Positions 8,551 through 17,838 are shown, counted from the first letter of the stretch. The stretch: 46,941 bases of DNA from Cryobacterium gelidum (GCF_004403985.1 NZ_SOHL01000007.1:293-47233); one strand, 5' to 3'. Notes: generated from the letters alone by a model not told the origin. Numbers and translations: made by a program.

Positions 8551-9561
8551 TCAAGCCCCGGTGGACTCGCGAACGACCAATTCGGGCTGAAACACGATAT
8601 GTTCGGGCTCAAACGTGTCGCCGACCTCGGCCTCGCGCAGCAGCAGGTCGACTGCGGTGTAGCCGATCAGCACGCTCGGCTGACGGATCGACGACAGCGG
8701 CACCACGGCCGCAGCGGCGAAAGCGATATCGTCGTAGCCGATCAGGGCGATATCGCGCGGCACGTGCAGCTCACCGCGCATGTTGAGCGCCTGCAGCACA
8801 CCGATGGCGAGCAGATCGTTGGCGGCAAAGATGGCATCGGGACGGTCACCGGGTGCCCGCTCCAACACCAGCTCGCCGGCGGCACGGCCGGCCAGCACCG
8901 AGAGGGCATCGGTTTCGATGACTTCCAGAGACACCGACGGATGTTTAGCAACGGCTTCCCGCGCACCCTCCAGCCGATCGACCACCTGCCGAATGCTGAT
9001 TGGTCCGCCAACGAAAGCGATACGAGTCTTGCCGATGGACACCAGGTGATGCGCAGCGAGGCGCCCGCCCGCAACGTCGTCGACGGCGACGGAGGAAAAG
9101 CTACGGTCCTCCGTCTGGCGATCGACCAATACGGTCGGTGTACCGCGAGCGCGCAATCGGGTGAGTCGGTCGCCGACGTCACCAAGCGGTGAGATCAATA
9201 CTCCGTGCACACGCTGTTCCTCGAACAGGTCGAGGTAAGCGGCCTCACGGGCGAGACTGTCGTCGGTGTTGCCGAGTAGAACTGCGAGCCCCTCTTCGGT
9301 TGCTCGATCTTCGGCACCACGGGCGACATCGGTGAAGAATGGGTTCGCGACGTCGAGCACGATGAGCCCTAGGCTGCGACTCCGACCGGCCCGCAACTGA
9401 CGGGCGGCGTCGTTGCGTACGAAGCCGAGATCGGCAATGGCAGCTTGAACTCGCGCGACCGTGCCCGGCGACACTTTTTCGGGTCGGTTCAACACGTTCG
9501 ACACCGTACCCACCGATACGCCGGCGGCGGCGGCGACGTCGTTGACGCTGATCGATGCCAC
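8551..9561 (-). CDS. LacI-family regulator of the rhamnose genes
   Basis: 336-aa LacI/GalR repressor: helix-turn-helix at residues 5-25 (VNDVAAAAGVSVGTVSNVLN), hinge, and a complete sugar-binding effector domain (ANPFFTDVARGAED; IFAANDLLAIGVLQAL; IALIGYDDI). It is divergent from the rhamnose-type ABC importer. A near-palindrome, TGAAAC-GATTCA, lies before the importer and again before rhaM, with a variant next to its own start, so it probably controls the whole cluster and itself. Rhamnose or a derivative as inducer is inferred from the neighbours. Confidence 0.9.
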   Translation of the reverse strand: MASISVNDVAAAAGVSVGTVSNVLNRPEKVSPGTVARVQAAIADLGFVRNDAARQLRAGRSRSLGLIVLDVANPFFTDVARGAEDRATEEGLAVLLGNTDDSLAREAAYLDLFEEQRVHGVLISPLGDVGDRLTRLRARGTPTVLVDRQTEDRSFSSVAVDDVAGGRLAAHHLVSIGKTRIAFVGGPISIRQVVDRLEGAREAVAKHPSVSLEVIETDALSVLAGRAAGELVLERAPGDRPDAIFAANDLLAIGVLQALNMRGELHVPRDIALIGYDDIAFAAAAVVPLSSIRQPSVLIGYTAVDLLLREAEVGDTFEPEHIVFQPELVVRESTGA

Positions 9562-9631
9562 ACTGACTCCCTTTTCGCTGGGACGCCTCCGGCGGCCCAG
9601 CCCTCAGCCTATTGGCCATAGGCGCCCACAA

Positions 9632-9643
9632 TGAAACGAATCA
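9632..9643. promoter_or_regulatory. Variant LacI operator next to the regulator gene
   Basis: TGAAACGAATCA, one base different from the two copies at 9743 and 16208. It lies about 70 bp upstream of the regulator start on the minus strand, consistent with autoregulation. Confidence 0.5.
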
Positions 9644-9695
9644 ACACAGGTGGCCGAGTTTCATGTCAATTGGGAAACGATGATGGAAAGTGCTG

Positions 9696-9725
9696 TTGAC
9701 GATCAGGTGGCCGCCACCCTAGTAT
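9696..9725 (+). promoter_or_regulatory. Candidate promoter of the rhamnose importer operon
   Basis: TTGACG (9696-9701) and TAGTAT (9720-9725), spaced 18 bp. The operator at 9743-9754 falls just downstream, where a bound repressor would block initiation or early elongation. Confidence 0.5.
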
Positions 9726-9742
9726 TCACTGAGTAGCCGAAA

Positions 9743-9754
9743 TGAAACGATTCA
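9743..9754. promoter_or_regulatory. LacI-type operator before the rhamnose importer
   Basis: TGAAACGATTCA flanked as AA...TT, giving a 16-bp near-palindrome. The identical 12-mer occurs at 16208-16219 before rhaM, supporting a shared regulator. Confidence 0.65.
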
Positions 9755-9791
9755 TTCAGGCATTTCCTCGACGCGGAGGCACGACCTCGAA

Positions 9792-11327
9792 ATGATCAAC
9801 ACTCCCGAACCGACCATCGGACGGTCGATTACACCGCTCCTGTCATTGCGCGGGGCGGCCAAAGCATTCGGCCCGGTCATCGCCCTCGCCGACGGCGTGG
9901 TCGAGATACTCCCCGGTGAGATTCACGCCTTGGTCGGCGAGAACGGTGCGGGCAAGTCCACCCTGGTCAAGATTCTGGCGGGGCTTTACAGCCTGGACGC
10001 CGGCGAATTTCTGGTTCGGGGGAAGCCGGTGACCTTTCGCACTGTGGCCGACAGCAAGGCTGCCGGCATCTCCGTTATCTATCAGGAGCCGACGCTCTTT
10101 CCCGATCTCACAGTCGCGGAAAACATCTTTATCGGGCGACAGCCCAAGAACGCACTCGGCCTGATCAACCGGTCGGCAATGCGCAAAGAGGCTCGTGCCC
10201 TGTTCGAGCAGCTCGGCGTGCGCATCGATCCGGACCGCATCGCCGAAGGACTCTCGATCGCGGACCAACAGATCATCGAGATCGCCAAAGCGATCTCCCT
10301 CGATGCGAACGTGCTAATCATGGACGAACCGACGGCGGCACTCTCCGGCCTCGAGGTGGAACGACTCTTTCAAGTCGCACGGGCCCTGCGCGCGAACGGC
10401 GCGGGCATTCTGTTCATCTCGCACCGGTTCGACGAGGTATTCGCGCTGTGCGACCGCATCACGGTCATGCGCGATGGCGAATACATCACGACCCACCAAA
10501 CCAACGAGGTGACCTCGCCCCAGATCGTGCGTGAGATGGTCGGTCGGGACGTTGGCGCCCTATTCCCCAAGGTGGTCGCCGAGGTCGGAGAGACCGTGCT
10601 GAAAGTGTCTGACCTTTCGCGCACCGGCGTCTTTGCTGATATCAGCTTCGAGGTCAAGGCCGGCGAGATCGTGGCACTGGCCGGCCTGGTGGGTGCCGGT
10701 CGCACGGAGGTGGCTCGCGCCATTTTCGGTATCGACCCCTACGATCACGGCTCAGTAGAACTGCACGGCGCTCGCGTCAAACCGAACAACCCGCAGGCGG
10801 CGATCGACGCCGGCATGGGTTTTGTTCCCGAGGACCGCCGGAAGCAGGGACTCGTCATGGACCTCTCGGTGGCACGCAACGCCGCCCTCACGCTGCGCAA
10901 CCGCCTGTCGCGTTTCGGCCTCATCAACGCTGCAACCGAGCGCCGCGCGGCGGAGGATTGGACGACCCGCCTGCAGGTGAAGACGAGGTCCCAGGAGTAC
11001 AAGGTCTCCACCCTTTCCGGCGGCAACCAGCAGAAGGTCGTGTTGGCCAAATGGCTGGCCACCGAGCCGACGTTCCTCATCGTCGACGAACCCACGCGTG
11101 GCATCGATGTCGGCACCAAGAGTGAAGTGCACCGTCTACTGTCAGATCTCGCCGGGCGAGGCATTGCCATCCTGATGATTTCCAGCGAACTGCCCGAAGT
11201 CCTGGGCATGGCCGACCGAGTACTGGTCATGCACGAGGGTCGTCTCACCGCCCAACTCGACCGAGCGGATGCGACAGCCGAGTCGATCATGCACGCGGCA
11301 ACCGCAAAACTGGAGCGCTCACGATGA
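9792..11327 (+). CDS. rhaT: Rhamnose-type sugar ABC transporter ATP-binding protein
   Basis: 511-aa double-domain ATPase of the CUT2 (ribose/rhamnose) class. The first domain has Walker A GENGAGKST near residue 53 and LIMDEPT. The second has a degenerate Walker A (GLVGAGRTE near 300) but a good signature LSGGNQQKV (near 415) and Walker B LIVDEPTRGID. This asymmetry is normal for the family. The start follows GGAGG at 9775-9779. Its stop overlaps the next permease start (ATGA). Assignment to rhamnose comes from the catabolic genes downstream; the sequence alone would only say monosaccharide importer. Confidence 0.9.
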   Translation: MINTPEPTIGRSITPLLSLRGAAKAFGPVIALADGVVEILPGEIHALVGENGAGKSTLVKILAGLYSLDAGEFLVRGKPVTFRTVADSKAAGISVIYQEPTLFPDLTVAENIFIGRQPKNALGLINRSAMRKEARALFEQLGVRIDPDRIAEGLSIADQQIIEIAKAISLDANVLIMDEPTAALSGLEVERLFQVARALRANGAGILFISHRFDEVFALCDRITVMRDGEYITTHQTNEVTSPQIVREMVGRDVGALFPKVVAEVGETVLKVSDLSRTGVFADISFEVKAGEIVALAGLVGAGRTEVARAIFGIDPYDHGSVELHGARVKPNNPQAAIDAGMGFVPEDRRKQGLVMDLSVARNAALTLRNRLSRFGLINAATERRAAEDWTTRLQVKTRSQEYKVSTLSGGNQQKVVLAKWLATEPTFLIVDEPTRGIDVGTKSEVHRLLSDLAGRGIAILMISSELPEVLGMADRVLVMHEGRLTAQLDRADATAESIMHAATAKLERSR

Positions 11328-12367
11328 CCATCGGCACCTCGCCACCCGACACGGCCGGCACCGCGATGCGGCGCACCTCGGGCGTACTGGCCTCCGTGCT
11401 GCGCCTCCGGGAGCTTCCGGTCACGCTGGCCCTTATCGCCCTGGTCGCCCTGACCTATCTGGCCAATCCGCTCTTCCTCGGCCAGCAGGGCATGAAAGAC
11501 CTGCTTCTGAACGCGACGATCGTCATCATCCTCGCCGTCGGGCAGGCGATGGTCATCATCACCCGCAACGTCGACTTGTCGGTGGGGTCGATCCTCGGCA
11601 TCGTTGCTTTCAGCACCGGAACCCTGTTCGTGGCCGTTCCGGGTATTCCGATCGTGCTGATTTTTCTCTCGGGAATGGCGCTCGGTGCCCTGCTCGGCAG
11701 CGTCAACGGTTTTCTCGTAACCGTCGCCAAAGTTCCGTCGCTCGTCATCACCCTCGGTACCCTGTACATTTACCGCGGTCTCAACAATGCGTGGGCCGGT
11801 GGTACGCAATACTTCGCCGGAGACCGGCCCGACAGCTTCGGCGCCCTGTCCGTCGACACCATCGCCGGCTTTCCCCTGATCACCCTGATCGCAATCGTCG
11901 TCGTCATCATCATCGCAATTTTCATGGCGTCCACGCGACCCGGTCGTGATTTGTGCGCCATCGGCTCCGACCCGGAAGCGGCCAAACTGTTCGGTATCCC
12001 GGTCACTCGCCGCGTGCTCCTCGCCTTTCTCAGCAACGGCGTGTTAGCCGGTCTCGCCGGCGTGCTCTACGCCAGCCGGTTCAACTCGGTTGGAGCGACG
12101 ACCGGAACCGGCCTCGAATTCGACATCATCGCCGCTGCCGTCGTCGGCGGCGTTGCGATCTTCGGCGGCAGCGGCACCGTTGTCGGAGCCGCCATCGGCG
12201 CGCTGCTGCTGACCACCATCACAAGCGCCCTGACCGCCATACGTGTCGACAAATTCTGGCAGCAGGCCATTGTCGGCCTGCTCATCCTGGCCGCGATAGT
12301 CATTGATCGAATCGCGCGCATTCGAACAGCGAAGAAGCTCCGACACAGTGAGGCACGCGATGTCTAA
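11324..12367 (+). CDS. rhaP: Rhamnose-type sugar ABC transporter permease
   Basis: 347-aa CUT2 permease with about eight to ten membrane helices. Visible segments include ALIALVALTYLANPLF near the N-terminus and the conserved ITRNVDLSVGSILGIVAF, as well as GSDPEAAKLFGIPV and GGVAIFGGSGT, all typical of RbsC-like channels. It overlaps the ATPase gene by 4 bp and the next permease by 8 bp. CUT2 importers usually have one or two permeases. Two non-identical copies in tandem match the rhamnose transporter described in Rhizobium (RhaP/RhaQ). Confidence 0.88.
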   Translation: MTIGTSPPDTAGTAMRRTSGVLASVLRLRELPVTLALIALVALTYLANPLFLGQQGMKDLLLNATIVIILAVGQAMVIITRNVDLSVGSILGIVAFSTGTLFVAVPGIPIVLIFLSGMALGALLGSVNGFLVTVAKVPSLVITLGTLYIYRGLNNAWAGGTQYFAGDRPDSFGALSVDTIAGFPLITLIAIVVVIIIAIFMASTRPGRDLCAIGSDPEAAKLFGIPVTRRVLLAFLSNGVLAGLAGVLYASRFNSVGATTGTGLEFDIIAAAVVGGVAIFGGSGTVVGAAIGALLLTTITSALTAIRVDKFWQQAIVGLLILAAIVIDRIARIRTAKKLRHSEARDV

Positions 12368-13487
12368 TCCGCCGACCGAACTGCTCCCGACCGCGACGAA
12401 CAAATCCGGAACCCGCTCGGCCGGGGTACCGACCGCCCGCGGTCGCACCGGAATCGCCCGCATTCTGCTTGGCCGCGACACGGTCATGATCTACGCGCTC
12501 ATCGTGTTCATCATCTACGCCGCGCTGTTCATTCCGCGGTTCTACAGTCCTGTCTCGACCGGTTTTCTACTCCTGGACGTAATTCCAGCCCTGCTGATCG
12601 CCCTACCGATGACGCTCATCATCATCACCGGCGAGATCGACCTTTCAGTGGCTAGCATCGCCGGTCTCACAAGCGCACTGATGGGGGTACTCTGGGCAGC
12701 TGGCCTCGATATCGGCCTTGTGCTCATCATCAGCCTGCTCGCCGGAGTGCTCGCCGGGGCTTTCAACGGTCTGCTCGTAGCGGTTCTCGGGCTGCCCTCC
12801 CTCGCTGTGACCATCGGCACATTAGCGCTGTTTCGCGGCCTGGCGCTCGTCGTCATCGGCGACAACGCGGTGGCCAATTTTCCGCCGGCACTCACGAGCT
12901 TCTTCACCTCTAAATTGGGCGGCACCGGAATACCGACGGTCATGATCGGCGTGGTTCTGGTCGCGATCATCTTCGGCGTGGTGCTGCACCTCACTCCATT
13001 TGGTCGTGGCCTGTTCGCCCTCGGGTATAGCAAGGAAGCGGCCATCTTCGTCGGCATCAAGGTGGTGCGGGCCAAATTCTGGCTCTATGTCGCGTCTGGC
13101 TCCGTCTCGGCGCTGGCCGGAATCTATTGGACCTTGCGCTATTCGAGCGCCCGCAGCGACAACGCCAGCGGCCTCGAACTCACGGTGATCGCTGCCGTGC
13201 TGCTCGGCGGAGTCTCCATCTTCGGCGGCAAGGGATCGATTCCCGGTGCCATCGCCGGAGTGCTGCTGATCGGAACGATCAACTTCACGTTACGGCTGGG
13301 CCGCACCTCCGACGTGGTGCTCATCATCGTTACCGGTTCCCTGCTCATCGCCTCCGTGGTGGCCCCCAGCATTATCGACGGCATCACGAAATGGCTACAT
13401 ACCCGGCGACACCGCCGCACTCTTCCCCAGGCACCGGCCTCGGGAGCAAACCGCGCCACAGCATCCGGCGTTCAGGAAGGGAAATGA
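12360..13487 (+). CDS. rhaQ: Rhamnose-type sugar ABC transporter permease, second subunit
   Basis: 375-aa CUT2 permease. The ATG at 12360 (MSNPPTELL) is preferred over an open stretch from 12303, because it gives a short overlap with rhaP and a normal N-terminus. It carries IITGEIDLSVASIAGLTSAL and GGVSIFGGKGSIPGAIAGV, the same landmarks as its neighbour but with different flanks, so the two probably form a heterodimeric channel. Its TGA overlaps the ATG of the binding-protein gene. Confidence 0.87.
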   Translation: MSNPPTELLPTATNKSGTRSAGVPTARGRTGIARILLGRDTVMIYALIVFIIYAALFIPRFYSPVSTGFLLLDVIPALLIALPMTLIIITGEIDLSVASIAGLTSALMGVLWAAGLDIGLVLIISLLAGVLAGAFNGLLVAVLGLPSLAVTIGTLALFRGLALVVIGDNAVANFPPALTSFFTSKLGGTGIPTVMIGVVLVAIIFGVVLHLTPFGRGLFALGYSKEAAIFVGIKVVRAKFWLYVASGSVSALAGIYWTLRYSSARSDNASGLELTVIAAVLLGGVSIFGGKGSIPGAIAGVLLIGTINFTLRLGRTSDVVLIIVTGSLLIASVVAPSIIDGITKWLHTRRHRRTLPQAPASGANRATASGVQEGK

Positions 13488-14548
13488 CAATGCAGTTCAT
13501 TCGCCACACCAAGACGAGGCGCACTCGCCGCTTCCTCACCCTCGCAGCAGTCGCCGCGTCCGTTGCCCTCGTCGCGAGCGGCTGCGCCGCAGGCAATGAT
13601 GCCGGAACCGGCACCGCCGCCGAGGGAGATCTCAGCATCACCTTCATTCCCAAGCAGCTCAACAACCCGTACACCGACGTCGTTCTCGGCGGCGGAAAGG
13701 ACGGCGCGACCGCCGCCGGCTTCGCCGCGACCGAGGTCGTCGGCCCGCTCGAAGCGAGTGCGTCGAGCCAGGTGTCGTTCATCAATGCTGAAACCCAAGC
13801 CGGAACCAGCGTCATCGTGATCGCTGCCAACGACCCGGATGCCGTCGGTCCGGCCCTCGAGGAAGCCCGCGCCGCCGGCGCCAAGATCGTGGCGTTCGAC
13901 TCGGACACCAATCCGGACTACCGTGACGTGTTCATCAGCCAAGTCGTCGCCAAGGACGTCGCACTGATTCAGATCGAGCTACTCGCCGAGCAAATCGGCG
14001 GATCGGGAGAAATCGCGATTCTCTCGGCCACGGCCAATGCGACCAACCAGAACGAGTGGATCAAGTTCATCGAGGAGGAGCTCGCTTCCAACCCGGAGTA
14101 TGCGGAAATCTCCCTCGTTGCCAAGGTCTACGGTGATGACGACGACACCAAGTCGTTCCAGGAGGCTCAGGGTCTGCTGCAGGCCTACCCGAACCTCAAG
14201 GGCATCATCTCACCGACCACGGTCGGCATCGCGGCCACGGCACGCTATCTCTCCACCTCGAACTACAAGGGCACCGTCGCGCTGACCGGGCTCGGGCTAC
14301 CCAATGAAATGCGCCCGTTCGTCAAGGACGGCACCGTCACCGCGTTCGCCCTCTGGGACCCGGCACAGCTCGGTTACGTCGCCGCGTTCGCCGGCAAGGC
14401 CCTCGCCGACGGAACCATCACCGGAGCCGAGGGCGACACCTTCGAAGTCGGCGACCTCGGTGAGCGTGAGGTGGGTGCCGACGGGATCGTCATCGTCGGC
14501 CCGCCGACCACGTTCAACGCCGACAACATTGATGACTACGACTTCTAA
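13484..14548 (+). CDS. rhaS: Rhamnose-type ABC transporter substrate-binding lipoprotein
   Basis: 354-aa sugar-binding protein of the RbsB/periplasmic-binding type I fold. The ATG at 13484 overlaps the previous stop and follows AGGAAGGG. An Arg-rich n-region, a hydrophobic core and a lipobox (VASGC, Cys34) mark it as a lipoprotein. The mature part starts with ITFIPKQLNNPYTDVVLGG, typical of the rhamnose/AI-2-type binding proteins, and contains IVIAANDPDAVGPALEEARA. A strong hairpin follows the gene at 14571-14606. The last gene of a CUT2 operon encoding the binding protein is an arrangement also known from rhizobial sugar operons. Confidence 0.9.
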   Translation: MTMQFIRHTKTRRTRRFLTLAAVAASVALVASGCAAGNDAGTGTAAEGDLSITFIPKQLNNPYTDVVLGGGKDGATAAGFAATEVVGPLEASASSQVSFINAETQAGTSVIVIAANDPDAVGPALEEARAAGAKIVAFDSDTNPDYRDVFISQVVAKDVALIQIELLAEQIGGSGEIAILSATANATNQNEWIKFIEEELASNPEYAEISLVAKVYGDDDDTKSFQEAQGLLQAYPNLKGIISPTTVGIAATARYLSTSNYKGTVALTGLGLPNEMRPFVKDGTVTAFALWDPAQLGYVAAFAGKALADGTITGAEGDTFEVGDLGEREVGADGIVIVGPPTTFNADNIDDYDF

Positions 14549-14570
14549 GTAGTCCTCGCAGGGAGCGGAT

Positions 14571-14606
14571 GCTGTGGGACGGATGCTGCGGCATCCGTCC
14601 CACAGC
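14571..14606 (+). terminator. Perfect 16-bp hairpin after the binding-protein gene
   Basis: GCTGTGGGACGGATGC (14571-14586), loop TGCG, then the exact reverse complement (14591-14606). No T-run follows, so it may be a partial terminator or a 3'-end stabiliser that raises binding-protein mRNA relative to the downstream enzyme genes. Confidence 0.7.
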
Positions 14607-14650
14607 CCTCGGCCGCCCAACTTAACGAACTTCAGAGGCAGGAGTGATCC

Positions 14651-16135
14651 ATGACGAACACGACGACGTCGAACGCCGCTACGGTGACCGGTGGGCGCGC
14701 TCTGCCGACCGGCCTGCTCGAGCCCAAAACACGTCGCAGCACCCGAATCGGCCTGGTCTCCGGCGGACTTGGCGCTTACTGGCCGCAATTTCCCGACCTT
14801 CTCCCCCTGCTACAGGACTCCGCGCGGTATGTCACCGATCGATTCAGAGCTCTTGACGCCGACGTGATCGATGCCGGATTCATCTCCGACGCCCAAGATG
14901 CCCAGATGGCTGCCGAGAAGTTGCGGATCGCGGACTGCGACCTCATCGTGGTCTTTCTAGCCACCTACCTCACCTCGTCGATGGTGCTGCCGATTGCTCA
15001 GAAGTCGCACACCCCGGTGCTGGTCATCGATCTGCAGCCGACCGAAGCGATGGACCATGCCACCTTCGATACCGGCCAGTGGCTCGCCTACTGCGGCCAA
15101 TGCCCTGTTCCCGAGGTCGCCAACGTATTTCGGCGGGCCGGGATTCCGTTTCGGTCGGTCTCGGGATACCTGCGGCAGGAGCGCGCCTGGGACCGCATTA
15201 TTCAATGGGTGCACGCGGCCGGTGTCCGAGCGACGCTGCGCACTGCCCGCCACGGTCTCATGGGCCACGTCTACCCCGGCATGCTCGATGTCGCGACCGA
15301 TCTCACCAGCGTATCGACCACGTTCGGCTCCCACGTCGAGGTGCTCGAGTTCGACGATCTGCGTGTGCGGGTCGACGAGGTGACGGATGCCGCGGTGCGG
15401 GAACGCATGCACCTCGCGTCGCAACTGTTTCAGGTCGACGATTCGGTCCAACAGGAGGACTTCGCCTGGGGCGCAAAAGTCTCGGTCGGGCTGGACAGGT
15501 TAGTGGCAGACTTCGACCTCGATTCCGTCGCCTACTACCATCGCGGCCTAGCCGGCGAACAGCACGAACGGCTCGGCGCCGGCATGATTCTCGGATCGTC
15601 GCTGCTCACCGCCCGCGGAATTCCGATGGCGGGTGAATACGAGCTGCGCACCTCGATCGCGATGCTGGCCAGCCAGGCCATCGGAGCCGGCGGGTCATTC
15701 ACCGAAATTCAGGCGCTAAATTTTTTCGACAATGTCGTGGAGATGGGGCACGACGGGCCCGCCCACCTCGCCGTGAGCGCACGGGAGCCCCTACTGCGCG
15801 GGCTCGGCGTCTACCACGGTAAGCGCGGCTGGGGCGTGTCGGTAGAGTTCGATGTGCAGCCCGGACCGGTAACGACCTTCGGTGTCGGACAAGACCCCGA
15901 TGGGCGCTACGTCTTCGTGACCTCAGAGGGCACGGTCGTGCCCGGTCCGCTGCTCGCGATCGGCAACACCACCTCCCGTGTCGACTTCGGCGGCGATCCG
16001 GGTCGCTGGGTTGACGAGTGGAGTCAAAGCGGCATCGGCCACCATTGGGCACTTAGCCTCGGCCACTGCGCCGCCGACATCAAGGCTGCCGCGAGCCTGC
16101 TGGAAATCGAGCACCGCCATGTCGCGCTCGTCTAG
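14651..16135 (+). CDS. L-arabinose/L-fucose isomerase-family protein
   Basis: 494-aa ketol-isomerase-like protein. The start follows GGAG at 14641. Candidate metal-binding and catalytic residues are present: Glu in MAGEYELRT, Glu in GGSFTEIQ, His in VVEMGHDGPAH, and a late His in LSLGHCAAD. These match the layout of arabinose/fucose isomerases, which interconvert aldoses and ketoses with Mn2+. The gene sits inside the rhamnose cluster although a dedicated rhamnose isomerase is encoded 0.5 kb downstream, so its substrate may be another (deoxy)sugar taken up by the same importer. The first 30 residues are low-complexity. The family call is firm; the substrate is unknown. Confidence 0.8.
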   Translation: MTNTTTSNAATVTGGRALPTGLLEPKTRRSTRIGLVSGGLGAYWPQFPDLLPLLQDSARYVTDRFRALDADVIDAGFISDAQDAQMAAEKLRIADCDLIVVFLATYLTSSMVLPIAQKSHTPVLVIDLQPTEAMDHATFDTGQWLAYCGQCPVPEVANVFRRAGIPFRSVSGYLRQERAWDRIIQWVHAAGVRATLRTARHGLMGHVYPGMLDVATDLTSVSTTFGSHVEVLEFDDLRVRVDEVTDAAVRERMHLASQLFQVDDSVQQEDFAWGAKVSVGLDRLVADFDLDSVAYYHRGLAGEQHERLGAGMILGSSLLTARGIPMAGEYELRTSIAMLASQAIGAGGSFTEIQALNFFDNVVEMGHDGPAHLAVSAREPLLRGLGVYHGKRGWGVSVEFDVQPGPVTTFGVGQDPDGRYVFVTSEGTVVPGPLLAIGNTTSRVDFGGDPGRWVDEWSQSGIGHHWALSLGHCAADIKAAASLLEIEHRHVALV

Positions 16136-16207
16136 CGTCTGAACCGCGCGCCGGAAGCGGGCTCCGCTCGATCCGGTCTTGCCATCCGGCATCCTACGCT
16201 CCATTAT

Positions 16208-16219
16208 TGAAACGATTCA
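16208..16219. promoter_or_regulatory. LacI-type operator before rhaM
   Basis: TGAAACGATTCA, identical to the site at 9743-9754, placed 23 bp upstream of the rhaM start. It makes rhaM the likely first gene of a separately regulated transcript. Confidence 0.65.
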
Positions 16220-16241
16220 TTTAGTCCTGGAGGAGTCACCG

Positions 16242-16622
16242 ATGACGAACACCGCCGCACGCCGCGTGTGCTTTGCGTTACAGGTCAAGCCGGAACGCAT
16301 CGACGAGTATCGCGAGCGCCATGCGGCAGTCTGGCCTGAAATGCTTCGGGCGCTCAAAGCCACCGGCTGGAACAACTACTCGCTGTTTCTTCGGCAGGAC
16401 GGACTGCTGATCGGCTATTTCGAAACAGCGGATCTGGCATCCGCTCAGGCTGGCATGGCGGCAACCGCCGTCAACGCGCGCTGGCAGGCTGAGATGGGTG
16501 AATTCTTCGTCGCCCTCGATGGCTCCCCCGACACCGGGTTTCTGCAACTGACCGAGGCCTTTCACCTCGAAGACCAGCTCGCCGCTCTCACCACAACCGC
16601 TACAGAAAGAAGTACCTCGTGA
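16242..16622 (+). CDS. rhaM: L-rhamnose mutarotase
   Basis: 126-aa protein of the RhaM/RhaU family, which interconverts alpha and beta anomers of L-rhamnose and so feeds the isomerase. The ATG at 16242 follows GGAGGAG (16229-16235). A longer frame from 16179 would run through the operator and is rejected. Landmarks: VCFALQVKPERIDEYRERHA, VWPEMLRALKATGWNNYSLF and a LIGYFE strand; His in ERHAAVWPEM is the usual active-site region. Its stop overlaps the GTG of the rhamnose isomerase gene. Confidence 0.92.
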   Translation: MTNTAARRVCFALQVKPERIDEYRERHAAVWPEMLRALKATGWNNYSLFLRQDGLLIGYFETADLASAQAGMAATAVNARWQAEMGEFFVALDGSPDTGFLQLTEAFHLEDQLAALTTTATERSTS

Positions 16623-17785
16623 CCATCAGCGCTGCCGTACTCATCCAACTCGAGGCGCAGGCCATCGAGCTGCCCTCCTGGGCGTTCGGTAATTCCGGAA
16701 CACGCTTCAAAGTGTTTGGCACCCCGGGTACCCCCCGCACCATCGAAGAAAAGGTATGCGATGCGGCCCAGGTCAACCATTACACCGGCCTCGCGCCAAA
16801 GGTGGCGCTCCACATTCCGTGGGACAAGGTCGACGACTACGCGGCGCTCCGCACCTTCACGGCCGATCAGGGCCTCGTGCTCGGCACCGTCAACTCGAAT
16901 ACCTTTCAGGACGACGCCTACAAGTTCGGCAGCCTGACCCACACCGACGCGGCGACGAGGCAGAAAGCCATCGACCATCACTTTGAGTGCATCGAGATCA
17001 TGCACCAAACGGGCTCGAACGACCTCAAGATTTGGCTCGCCGACGGCACCAACTACCCTGGCCAGGGCGATATTCGCGGCCGTCAGGACCGCCTGGCCGA
17101 GTCGCTTGCCGCCATCTACGCCCGCCTCGGCGACGCGCACCGCCTCGTGCTCGAGTACAAGTTCTTCGAGCCGGCTTTCTACCACACCGATGTTCCCGAC
17201 TGGGGAACCAGCTACGCGCAGGTCGCCGCGCTCGGCGACAAGGCCAGCGTCTGCCTCGACACCGGTCACCACGCTCCCGGCACCAACATTGAATTCATCG
17301 TCGCCCAGCTGCTGCGCCTGGGCAAGCTCGGCTCCTTCGACTTCAACTCCCGGTTCTACGCCGACGACGACCTCATCGTCGGCGCGGCCGACCCGTTCCA
17401 GCTGTTCCGCATTCTGTACGAGGTCGTTCGGGGCGGCGGCTACGGCCCCGATTCGACGGTGGCGTTCATGCTCGACCAGTGCCACAACGTTGAAGACAAG
17501 ATTCCCGGACAGATTCGCTCGGTACTCAACGTGCAGGAGATGACCGCCCGCGCACTGCTCGTCGACCGGGATGCGCTCACCTTGGCTCAGGACGCCGGTG
17601 ATGTGCTTGGCGCCAACGGCATTCTGATGGACGCCTTTTACACCGACGTACGCCCCGGCCTTGCTGCCTGGCGGGAGGACCGCGGCCTCGCCGGTGACCC
17701 GATGTCCGCCTATGCCGCCTCTGGCTATCAGGCGAGAATCGCTGCCGAGCGCGTGGGCGGAAGCCAGGCCGGCTGGGGAGCGTAA
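16619..17785 (+). CDS. rhaI: L-rhamnose isomerase
   Basis: 388-aa TIM-barrel isomerase converting L-rhamnose to L-rhamnulose. The GTG start overlaps the rhaM stop (GTGA). Typical RhaI features: LPSWAFGNSGTRFKVFGTPGTPR near the N-terminus, KIWLADGTNYPGQGD, EYKFFEPAFYHTDVPDWG, CLDTGHHAPGTNIE and FDFNSRFYADDDLIVG, which carry the Glu, Asp and His metal ligands. The length matches the bacterial RhaI type (Pseudomonas/Rhizobium-like), not E. coli RhaA. Confidence 0.94.
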   Translation: MTISAAVLIQLEAQAIELPSWAFGNSGTRFKVFGTPGTPRTIEEKVCDAAQVNHYTGLAPKVALHIPWDKVDDYAALRTFTADQGLVLGTVNSNTFQDDAYKFGSLTHTDAATRQKAIDHHFECIEIMHQTGSNDLKIWLADGTNYPGQGDIRGRQDRLAESLAAIYARLGDAHRLVLEYKFFEPAFYHTDVPDWGTSYAQVAALGDKASVCLDTGHHAPGTNIEFIVAQLLRLGKLGSFDFNSRFYADDDLIVGAADPFQLFRILYEVVRGGGYGPDSTVAFMLDQCHNVEDKIPGQIRSVLNVQEMTARALLVDRDALTLAQDAGDVLGANGILMDAFYTDVRPGLAAWREDRGLAGDPMSAYAASGYQARIAAERVGGSQAGWGA

Positions 17786-17838
17786 GCAACCCTTCAGCGT
17801 CACTCCCGACATCCGCTCTCACCCTGCAAGGAAACCTC

